Source: DATNPX01 sp036702975
Lineage (GTDB): Bacteria > Cyanobacteriota > Vampirovibrionia > Obscuribacterales > Obscuribacteraceae
DNA length: 38,264 nt
Reading direction: 5' to 3'
Assembly (NCBI GenBank): GCA_036702975.1
Contig: DATNPX010000048.1
Span: forward strand, 1-38,264
Every line of letters begins with the position of its first letter. The stretch's first letter is position 1. Below are positions 24,945 through 32,444 of this stretch, one piece after another. A program made the translations under genes and the position numbers. The notes below the pieces were generated by a model. That model saw nothing but the letters and a program-made list of their open reading frames with translations, made no database searches and was not told where the DNA came from.

Positions 24945-26585
24945 ATGACAAAATATCTATCAGATATCCGCCTGGGAGACCTGTTGGCGAAGACTGGCAT
25001 CGTCTCGGCCAAACAAGTTGCAGATGCGGTAAAAACTGCCGGTAACAAGAATTTGCATTTCGGGCAAATTCTCGTTTTGTCGGGTTGTCTGAAGTCGAGT
25101 GATCTCTCTGCCGGGCTGGAAGCACAATCAGCCATTCGAGACAGGACCGTGGATCGCTCCGCCGCTACACGAGCCCTGGAAACAGCCTGCAAGAGCGGCA
25201 TAACCTTCAACGAAGCGCTCATGTCTATCGGCGCCATGTCCGTTCCCATGCCGACAAATAGGCTCGGGGAATTGCTCTTGGAAGCGGGATTGATCACAGA
25301 AGAACAATGCCAGTTTGCTGTGGATCGCAGCCTGGCAACCGGAATTCCGGTCGGTCGAATCCTGGTGTCACATAACTTGTTGTCTGATGATGCGCTCGTG
25401 AATGTTTTGGAAATTCAACTGCGCATTCGTGACGGCTTGATCACGAGAGTTGAAGCTCTCGACCTTATTGCCCAGGGTTCTCAACCACGCATCGAAGTTC
25501 TCGATCCAGCCGAATCCACATCCTCCATGAGACTGGGAGAGTTGCTGGTGAGAGCGGGTATACTGTCGCGCACCGACGTGATCAATGCACTGGAGATGGT
25601 GCTGCACACACACCAGAAGACGGGACAGGTTCTCGTCAAATTTGGCTTCATTACAGAATCTTTGCTCGAATGCGCATTGAATTTGCAACAGATGGTGGAG
25701 AACAAATTTCTTCGCAGCGATGATGCCGCACGCGTGCTCAAACACGTAGAAGCAAACGGCTCGACGATTTCGCATGCATTAGTCGAGCTCAATTTGTTGA
25801 AGCAACCCAAAATCCGGTCGCATCAAAATCCAAACGCGACGATCGACCGGCTACCACCGACTCAATTTGCGAATCCAATCGGGGCACCATTCACAGAAGA
25901 AAGTCGAACACCAACAGTTCAGGACCTCGACAGCACCTCGTGGAACGCGATGGACACGCGAACTCAGCGTCTGGTTCATTCCTTGCGTTCAGCCAAAGAG
26001 CCTGCACTTTCCCAGGAAGTTGGTATCGCATATGGTGAGCTTGTAAAAGCATACAGACGACTGGCTGCCCGTCACCTGTACTACAACAACTACCATGAAG
26101 CAGAATGGCTCTACGAGCGCATCCTAAGCATGAAGGAGCGTACCGTTGGTAGAGCACACTTGAGCAATGTCGTAGAGCTCGTGAGACTAACCGAAGCACA
26201 GACTGCGCAACGCAAATTCACTGCAGCCGCGCACTCCATAAAACGGGCGATCCAGCTACTAGAAAAGAGCCAACCTTACAACGGCAAAGTTCTAGCTTCG
26301 TGCTTAAACACGCTGGCGATGATTTATTTCGAGCAAGGCTTCTATCAAGACGCAGAGCCTTTGCTTACTCGCTCGCTGACGATCAAAGAGCTGAACTATC
26401 CCGCAGGCGACCTCGAGTTTGCAGACACGCTGCGAGACTACGCACGGCTTCTGGCGAAGACAAATCGCGTATTCGAATCAGAGAAACTGTATTTCCAAGC
26501 CCGCTCGATTCTGCTCAGAAACGATCGAGCAGAACCAGAAAACTTTTTCGAACGAGCCTACGTGAGCGCTCTCAAAGCGAATTGA
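24945..26585 (+). CDS. triple MshEN-like domain and TPR protein
   Basis: The product is 546 aa; the ATG has no strong ribosome site. Three copies of the GspE/PilB N-terminal (MshEN) domain lie at about 9-65, 106-160 and 196-250, each opening with RLG-x-LL: RLGDLLAKTGIVSAKQV, RLGELLLEAGLITEEQC, RLGELLVRAGILSRTDV. The second half of each has the expected G-x-I/V-L-V repeat (for example VGRILVSHNLLSDDAL). MshEN domains bind c-di-GMP in ATPases of type II secretion and type IV pili, but no ATPase domain is present here. Residues about 340-540 are TPRs of the kinesin-light-chain type (EAEWLYERILSMKER, YQDAEPLLTRSLTIKE). No signal peptide, so it is cytoplasmic. A c-di-GMP-responsive adaptor is a reasonable inference. 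Confidence 0.8.
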   Translation: MTKYLSDIRLGDLLAKTGIVSAKQVADAVKTAGNKNLHFGQILVLSGCLKSSDLSAGLEAQSAIRDRTVDRSAATRALETACKSGITFNEALMSIGAMSVPMPTNRLGELLLEAGLITEEQCQFAVDRSLATGIPVGRILVSHNLLSDDALVNVLEIQLRIRDGLITRVEALDLIAQGSQPRIEVLDPAESTSSMRLGELLVRAGILSRTDVINALEMVLHTHQKTGQVLVKFGFITESLLECALNLQQMVENKFLRSDDAARVLKHVEANGSTISHALVELNLLKQPKIRSHQNPNATIDRLPPTQFANPIGAPFTEESRTPTVQDLDSTSWNAMDTRTQRLVHSLRSAKEPALSQEVGIAYGELVKAYRRLAARHLYYNNYHEAEWLYERILSMKERTVGRAHLSNVVELVRLTEAQTAQRKFTAAAHSIKRAIQLLEKSQPYNGKVLASCLNTLAMIYFEQGFYQDAEPLLTRSLTIKELNYPAGDLEFADTLRDYARLLAKTNRVFESEKLYFQARSILLRNDRAEPENFFERAYVSALKAN

Positions 26586-26925
26586 GCTTACTTTGCTCGG
26601 TCAAACTGAACCAATAGATGTTGGCGCCTATTTTCAGGCAATCACCATCCTGAATAGGCATGTCACTTTTGAGCGGTTTTCCATTTATCGTCGTCCAAAC
26701 AGCAATTGGAAAAATTCCCAGCTTAGACTTCACTTTGAACGAGCCCTGCTCGACCTTTGCCCTGAATTCACCGTTCTCAGCTCGGATTAACACCTGAATC
26801 GGCTCTGGATATGGATGCTCTAAAACAACATCGCTATCACGGGCAGATCCGACTGTAGCCGGACACGTGATAGCGAACATCTCATTGGTTTCACTGAGAA
26901 AAAGGAATGCTTTTTCGTTTACCAT
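26572..26925 (-). CDS. FHA-like protein with degenerate phosphopeptide site
   Basis: The product is 117 aa, single-domain. The strand pattern fits an FHA fold: FAITCPATVGSARDSDVVL, then a region FRAKVEQGSFKVK, and TINGKPLKSDMPIQDGDCLKIGANIYWFSL, which matches the conserved N-G-x-x-L and L-x-x-G-D-x-I-x-I-G stretch. The usual SxxH motif that reads phosphothreonine is replaced by YPEPIQVLI, and the GR before it is GSAR. It may therefore bind a partner without phosphorylation. Its 3' end overlaps the convergent MshEN/TPR gene by 14 bases. A tiny ORF lies 9 bases upstream in the same direction. Confidence 0.65.
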   Translation of the reverse strand: MVNEKAFLFLSETNEMFAITCPATVGSARDSDVVLEHPYPEPIQVLIRAENGEFRAKVEQGSFKVKSKLGIFPIAVWTTINGKPLKSDMPIQDGDCLKIGANIYWFSLTEQSKLNSL

Positions 26926-26934
26926 GCCCTTCAG

Positions 26935-27039
26935 CTACTTTTTAGGCTGCTTGGTGGGCACCTTCACCGGAATGGGTACTAATTTCGGCGGAAACAGCTT
27001 CTGCATAAGCTGATTCAGGAGGTCTGCGATAAAGTTCAT
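26935..27039 (-). CDS. possible 34-aa small protein
   Basis: An ATG at 27037-27039 opens a 34-codon frame ending at TAG, 9 bases before the FHA-like gene. The product starts MNFIADLLNQLMQKLF, an amphipathic helix, and ends in a Pro/Lys-rich tail (PVKVPTKQPKK). An AGG lies about eight bases before the ATG. The tight spacing to the FHA gene and the sensible composition favour a real leader or partner gene, but the frame is too short to be sure. Confidence 0.4.
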   Translation of the reverse strand: MNFIADLLNQLMQKLFPPKLVPIPVKVPTKQPKK

Positions 27040-27253
27040 AGGAATACCTGTTAGTAAATCGGACGCTCTTCTTTAGTTGTACCCAAAAAATCGCCACTTT
27101 CATAGATCCAATTTCCCTGAGGCCAATTTCCTCGACGGCTAAACCGCACTGCTGCCCGCAAAAGCTTTATTAGATTTTGTAGTCAACAAACTTCCTTAGT
27201 GCATAACTCGCTGGTAAGCTGAAGACGGTCACCGAAACAAAAGATTTCAGACT

Positions 27254-27667
27254 TTGGCCAAACAAGCTCTTACTAAAAACCTCGTCAAAAGCAGGCTTGC
27301 CACCGTGGAGTTTGCCTTGATGAAACTTGATGCAGATTATGAGCAGACAACGTACAGGAAAAGCGCTGTAGTTCTCGATTGCATCAAAAATGCGAGAGAA
27401 GAATTAGAACTCGCCTTTGAACACATGTTCGAGGAAGAGTTGCAGAAAGCGTTCGACCTTGCCGGTATCGCCTGGTTGCACACGGATTTCGGCAGGCAAA
27501 TCATCGATGCGGAAGCGATCGAACACATTCTGGGCGAAAGTGACTACCTCGAATTAAGTGACATCCAGGTCACCTGGGACAATCGAGCCAAACAACATTT
27601 TGCTTTTCTGGAACAAGAACTGGATCGGATCAAGTCCGAAGTGCAGCCCAAACAGGGGTCAGAGTAG
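27254..27667 (+). CDS. helical protein of unknown function, partner of the next gene
   Basis: The longest frame starts at TTG 27254 (137 aa) without a ribosome site. An ATG at 27320 has GGAG nine bases upstream and would give 115 aa, and it may be the true start. The product is all helical and acidic. A central block, CIKNAREELELAFEHMFEEE followed by LQKAFDLAGIAWLHTDFGRQI, resembles the repeat of the next protein (A-x-x-x-Y/F-x-x-A, then charged, then R-L-x-x-x-A-x-x-x-x-D-F-x-x-Q). No signal peptide or membrane segment. It ends 3 bases before the start of the next gene, so the two are one unit. Family not recognised. Confidence 0.6.
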   Translation: MAKQALTKNLVKSRLATVEFALMKLDADYEQTTYRKSAVVLDCIKNAREELELAFEHMFEEELQKAFDLAGIAWLHTDFGRQIIDAEAIEHILGESDYLELSDIQVTWDNRAKQHFAFLEQELDRIKSEVQPKQGSE

Positions 27668-27670
27668 GTC

Positions 27671-28804
27671 ATGCCGTTTCAATTCCCTGAACAAATTTCG
27701 AACTGGCTAGAAAGACGAAACGCGAAAGCGAAAATTGAGCAGCTCATGTCTACGATGACCGAGCTGACTAATCTGTCGCAGGGAAAGGATGATGCGCTGA
27801 AGACGCTTTTGAAGAAGCACTTGCTGAAAGCAGAAGAAGAATATCAATCCGCTTTAGTCGAATATAAAGATGACATCGAAGCATGCAAGCGATTGACCGA
27901 GTTTGGCTTGTTCAGGCTGGATCTGGCGAAGCAACAGCTTTCTGTAGCGCAGGAAAAGAACTTCGTTCCGAACTTCGAGGAGAACACGCCTGAACACGGA
28001 GCCCTGATGCTGTCTGCTGCAATCGCGCGCACCAAGATGGCTGTCGAGTACAGTAATTGTGTCGTCAGCGAATCGATTCGCACAAACCTGGTCGGCGTCG
28101 TCACGATGTTCAACGATGCGGTGGACATGTTGAGGACAGGACAGCCGGAGATGTCTCAAAGAACATCTGAAGGCGGGCTGCTCATGCTGTATTTGCTTGA
28201 ACGGCAGATTGAGTTGGACAACCGTCAATCAATTGTGGATCTGAAAAACATTCCGAAATTCACGACCAGAGAATCGAAGAAGATCAAGGAAGCCGTCGAC
28301 TGTGTTTGCAATTTCCAGCATGTTCTCCTGGAGTCACAAAAACCCGTGTCGTCGAGGATCACCAAGCATCTAGACGGAGCAGTCGAAAACTTCTATGCGG
28401 CGGTTCAAGCTTACGTCGATAACGAAATTGAACTGATAGACAAACTGACTGTAACTGTAAGAATGCAAGTTGACTTGTCCGAAAAGCTCTATCACAGCAA
28501 CATTACAAAGAAAGTGACACCAAGCGAAGCGCAGGAAGAAGAGGAAGAATATCTCAATCAACGCATCACTGAATTCAAAACACGAGTGCTGAAAATTCAC
28601 CGTCTGGCTCAACACCATGTCGAGAATCCCGACCCGATAAGTAAGAAGCTGGAAGATGCCTTTGTCTTCTATCAGGGTGCGATCAAGGCTTTGCACGATT
28701 GCGACATGGTCGAAGCGACGCGTCTGACCGAAGCCGCGCGATTGGATCTGGATTTCGCCAAACAACTTTTATTCGATGGAAAAGCTATTTACCGAGACGA
28801 ATAG
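27671..28804 (+). CDS. helical-repeat protein of unknown function
   Basis: The product is 377 aa, wholly helical and charged, cytoplasmic. The ATG lies 3 bases after the preceding stop, with AGTAGG as a weak ribosome site. I see four copies of a unit of about 50 residues. Their best parts are EEYQSALVEYKDDIEACKRL then RLDLAKQQL; MFNDAVDMLRTGQPEMSQR then LYLLERQIEL; ENFYAAVQAYVDNEIELID then MQVDLSEKL; and FVFYQGAIKALHDCDMVEA then RLDLDFAKQLL. The spacing is constant (about 85-110 residues between copies). The preceding gene carries one more copy. No known domain is recognised; a helical scaffold or phospho-relay-like bundle is possible. Confidence 0.7.
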   Translation: MPFQFPEQISNWLERRNAKAKIEQLMSTMTELTNLSQGKDDALKTLLKKHLLKAEEEYQSALVEYKDDIEACKRLTEFGLFRLDLAKQQLSVAQEKNFVPNFEENTPEHGALMLSAAIARTKMAVEYSNCVVSESIRTNLVGVVTMFNDAVDMLRTGQPEMSQRTSEGGLLMLYLLERQIELDNRQSIVDLKNIPKFTTRESKKIKEAVDCVCNFQHVLLESQKPVSSRITKHLDGAVENFYAAVQAYVDNEIELIDKLTVTVRMQVDLSEKLYHSNITKKVTPSEAQEEEEEYLNQRITEFKTRVLKIHRLAQHHVENPDPISKKLEDAFVFYQGAIKALHDCDMVEATRLTEAARLDLDFAKQLLFDGKAIYRDE

Positions 28805-29038
28805 TTTAAATTTGCACGTTTTTTGCCCAGAAAGATGAAATTTTGAGGGCATACGGTTTTTACGAATTGTCAAGTTGACCATAAAGTAGTTTTATTAAGT
28901 TGTCTCACGGATTTTTCAGCTTCACCTTCTAGGCTGATTAAGGAGACAAACAAAACCGATGCATCAGGCTCACCAGAGGCGGCATTGGCTGGTTTGATGC
29001 ACTCCGCATCGTTTCCGATTCTAAATGAAAGGTAGCAA

Positions 29039-31990
29039 ATGGCTCCTCCAGAAACCGATTCAACTAAATCGCAGGACAATAAACCAGCTCCCTCTTACGA
29101 GACCTCGCTGCGTCTGCTCACCGACTCGAAACCGAGTGCATTTCCTGGGCTGCTGCAAACACAACCACACGACTCGCTGGGCCACGTAGCAAGCGAAGTC
29201 GCTGGAACTCTCACAAGCGGCGTTGCCGGTGCAATAACTTATTCACTTCTTTCGAAAACATCCTACGGTCGCGTCGCAGCAATCGCCGGCTCTGCTCTCG
29301 TTGGCAGCTTGACCAACGTCGGTGTGAAAGCCGGAATGCAGGAACTGTTTGTAGATAAGAGCCAGCATGATGTTGGTTGGAAAGACTTCGCCTGGGGCGC
29401 AGCGAATGGTTTGTCGGGCAGTATCGGCGCTATGGCTGAAAATGCCGCAAGCAAGCGTTACGCAGAAAAAGTTGGTCTGAGAGTTTTAGGAACGGCTGAA
29501 GACGGTGCCAAATTGCGTGAAGCAGGCTTCCGCATGTTCGAGTCGGACCTCGGTTACAAGTACAAAGCGAACATTCTTCGTGGTCTCGTCGGCGGCAGTG
29601 CCGGTACTTTCGCTTACAGCTTGCCGCACAGCGTTTCCAATCACTGGGAAGGTTTAACCCAAGGCGATTCGAGCGCCTTTGGCGGTGTAGCAAAAGACGT
29701 TGTTACTGATACCGCGATCGGTGGCTTGACCGGTGGTATCCTCAGTGGCGCATTCACAACCATCGCCAATCGCGCTGATGTAATTGGATACACTAAAGCA
29801 AAATTCTTCGCCAACGAAGCTGATACCACTCGTTTGCAAATCGGTCACGTCAATGACGTTCACAGCGCTCTCGTCAACGACAAGGGCGCACATCCGTTTG
29901 CGAGAATGTCGACCGAAGCAGAGCGAATCACAACTGAAGCAGAGAAGAAGGGAATCACAACCCACTTCGTCAATGCAGGCGACGAATTTGGTGGCACAGA
30001 GATCGATGCTTCCACATTCAACGGTTTGGTCGAAAACAAAACACTCGAAATGGCGATGAAGCCAACAGCCCGCACGATGGGCAACCATGCCGTAGACAAA
30101 GCACCAAGCATCGCAGAATGGTTGCGCAACGCACGCATGATTCAAAACGAATCAGGCGAAATGAGCACTGTAGTTTCGAACGTCAAATTCGACTCAGCCG
30201 AACTCGCTAAGCACTCAGGAGTCTTCGAAAAAGCTGGTTTGAACCCAGAATTGTTGACTGGTGAAGTTGTCGGCACCGGACCAGATTCAATCGTCAAGCC
30301 ATATCTCGTCCGCACCATCCAGGGTGCTCACGGTCCTGAGAAAGTCGGTTATATCGGCATGGTAACCGAAGAAATCGACCCGATGGGCTTGCAAGTCAAC
30401 CCCGGTATGTCTCGGGACACAACCACCCTGACCGAGCGTTACGTCGCTTCTGCCCGTCAAGCGTTGGACAAGTTGAAGACCGAACAACCAGACGTAGACA
30501 AAGTAATTCTCGTATCGCACCTCGGTCGTGGACAAGACGTTCAGCTCGCCAAACAGGTCGAAGGCTTGAGCGCAATCATCGGTGCACACTCTCACGATGC
30601 CCAGCCAGTGCCACATTGGGTCAAGAACACAAACGGTTGGAACGTTCCTGTAGTTCAAGCAGGTAACGACATGAAGTGGCTCGGTCAGCTCGAATTGGCA
30701 TTCAAACAAGGTTCGGGAGAAGTTGACAAATATCTGAGCAAAGGTCGCCTGATCCCACTCACAGCCGATGTTGCCGAAGATCCAAAGATCGTAAATTTCC
30801 TCAAAGAACAACCTTTCTACTCCCGCGTCATGAGCTTGCGTGGAGCAGATGGATACGGTCAAATCAAGACGGCAGGCGAGTTCTCAGTCGAGTCAGTGCG
30901 CGCCAAGCAAACCAACTTGGGCAGCCTCGTTGCAGACGGACTACACGCTGGCATCGATGCTAAATTGGCTGAATCCGGCTCAGACATTCGCTTGAACGCT
31001 TTCATGAAGCACTCGGGAGACATCCGCAAAACCATTCCAGGCGCAACAGATTTGAGCGGCTGGAACTTCACAAACTTGTTCTGCAACGGCGAAAACTCGG
31101 TTGAACTCACCGTTGCAAAAATGAACGGCGAGTCGATTCGACGCGCTCTAGAATTTGGCGTTCAAGACATGCCTGCACCAGAAGCCACTGCTGGTGCCTT
31201 TGGTAAAGCGAAAGCGTTTGCAGGCAACTTGTTCAAAGCTGCGACAGAAGAAAGACCAGACTATTCCGGCAACTTCATTCAAACCAGCGGCATGCGCTAC
31301 CAGGTTGACTTGAGCAGACCAGCCATCCGCGCGGAAGCCGGTCATCTTGCTGAAGCTGGCGGACGAATCAGAAACATTGAAATTTGGAATCCAGGTCAAA
31401 ACGGTCAAGCCGGTTCCTGGTCGAAACTAGATCCGAACAAGGACTATCAAATCGGAACTCTCTTCCACCCAATCGATAAGTGGGCAAAATCAGGCATTTT
31501 CGACGATATGCTCCCTGCGACCAGAGACTTGCAAGGCGACGCCTTAAAGAAAGCACGCGTCAGCGGATTGCATGAAATGTTCGGCACCGAAACTGGTGTC
31601 AATCGAGCTAAATTCGAAGCGTCACCGACTGATGTAAGACGTGGTTTGGGCTTGAGCCAACCAAGATTGATGGTCGACTACATGAGCGGCAAAACCAAAC
31701 TCGAGCCAGGTATCGTCTCCTACGACATCGCTGCAACCGCTGAAGGCTCACCTATCATCAGCCCAGAAAACATCGGGCGCATCGACAATCGCATCATCGA
31801 CATCACGCCTCAAGAGCGTGGAGCGAGCTGGACAGCAATCGGAGCTATGGCGATAAGCGACTGGAGAAACATGGCTCTGTCAAACTCGACAGCTCCAAAG
31901 GCAGCGTTGGCTTACAGCGAAGCTCGTGACCGCGCAAAGCAAACTTTCCGTGTGGCAAGCAACTTGCCTTTCGAACTTGGCAGCAAATAA
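29039..31990 (+). CDS. UshA-like metallophosphatase/5'-nucleotidase with Gly/Ala-rich N-terminal region
   Basis: The product is 983 aa; AAAGG precedes the ATG at good spacing. Residues 1-260 are not a signal peptide but hold Gly/Ala-rich hydrophobic stretches (GVAGAITYSLL, IAGSALVGSLTNVGV, GGLTGGILSGAFTTI). The calcineurin-like domain follows with all metal-ligand motifs: HVNDVHS (about 268), NAGDEFGG (about 312), MGNHAVD (about 348), SHLGRG (about 493) and GAHSHD (about 515). Residues about 620-870 match the 5'-nucleotidase C-terminal domain (NLGSLVADGLHAGID, MKHSGDIRK, RRALEFGV). Usual UshA proteins are about 550 aa and have a cleaved signal. It should hydrolyse nucleotides or related phosphoesters; whether it is exported or membrane-inserted is unclear. 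A possible promoter (TTGTCA, 17 bases, TTTTAT) lies near 28868-28896. Confidence 0.85.
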   Translation: MAPPETDSTKSQDNKPAPSYETSLRLLTDSKPSAFPGLLQTQPHDSLGHVASEVAGTLTSGVAGAITYSLLSKTSYGRVAAIAGSALVGSLTNVGVKAGMQELFVDKSQHDVGWKDFAWGAANGLSGSIGAMAENAASKRYAEKVGLRVLGTAEDGAKLREAGFRMFESDLGYKYKANILRGLVGGSAGTFAYSLPHSVSNHWEGLTQGDSSAFGGVAKDVVTDTAIGGLTGGILSGAFTTIANRADVIGYTKAKFFANEADTTRLQIGHVNDVHSALVNDKGAHPFARMSTEAERITTEAEKKGITTHFVNAGDEFGGTEIDASTFNGLVENKTLEMAMKPTARTMGNHAVDKAPSIAEWLRNARMIQNESGEMSTVVSNVKFDSAELAKHSGVFEKAGLNPELLTGEVVGTGPDSIVKPYLVRTIQGAHGPEKVGYIGMVTEEIDPMGLQVNPGMSRDTTTLTERYVASARQALDKLKTEQPDVDKVILVSHLGRGQDVQLAKQVEGLSAIIGAHSHDAQPVPHWVKNTNGWNVPVVQAGNDMKWLGQLELAFKQGSGEVDKYLSKGRLIPLTADVAEDPKIVNFLKEQPFYSRVMSLRGADGYGQIKTAGEFSVESVRAKQTNLGSLVADGLHAGIDAKLAESGSDIRLNAFMKHSGDIRKTIPGATDLSGWNFTNLFCNGENSVELTVAKMNGESIRRALEFGVQDMPAPEATAGAFGKAKAFAGNLFKAATEERPDYSGNFIQTSGMRYQVDLSRPAIRAEAGHLAEAGGRIRNIEIWNPGQNGQAGSWSKLDPNKDYQIGTLFHPIDKWAKSGIFDDMLPATRDLQGDALKKARVSGLHEMFGTETGVNRAKFEASPTDVRRGLGLSQPRLMVDYMSGKTKLEPGIVSYDIAATAEGSPIISPENIGRIDNRIIDITPQERGASWTAIGAMAISDWRNMALSNSTAPKAALAYSEARDRAKQTFRVASNLPFELGSK

Positions 31991-32444
31991 CCGGGTTATT
32001 AAGCGCTCCTCTTGGAATGTTCAAAAATCCTAAATGCTCGCGCTAGATCTCGGCTGCGATGGGTCCACCGTCGGCACCTCCCTCGCTAGCCTTGAGGAAG
32101 TTAATCTTGGCATCGCACAGATGAGCAAGCTTTCCCATTACATCGGTTGAAACGCAACTCTTTGCAGCTTTAGTTTTATAGGGTCCTGTCTCTTTAACCT
32201 CTTGCTCTCTATAAGGCTCTTAACTCTCCTCATATCATGACTATCACGATAAGTCATTCGATCTTCGGATCGGGGGAATGAGCCAGGGGTGAGGTTCGGT
32301 CGACCTGAAGTTCGGGTCGGGACATTTAACTGGTCTGAAAAACAGGCCGCCTTGAACATTTGAATCTGCAGTTTACGGCATACCAGATAGACCGGCGTGG
32401 GGTTTATCGGGTGCTTCGGCTGTGGGTCAAAGAAGGGAACTTTT
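31991..32444 (+). promoter_or_regulatory. intergenic region with structured leader of the polytopic membrane gene
   Basis: Three hairpins follow one another before the start at 32445. The first is a UUCG-loop stem at 32258-32275 (cgatc / gatcg plus two G-U pairs). The second, about 32302-32321, pairs cgacc with gggtcg. The third, about 32331-32350, pairs tggtctg with caggccg around a run of A. None matches a riboswitch class that I can name. Such stacking suggests a regulatory 5' untranslated region. The left part of the region (31991-32250) shows no gene. Confidence 0.4.
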
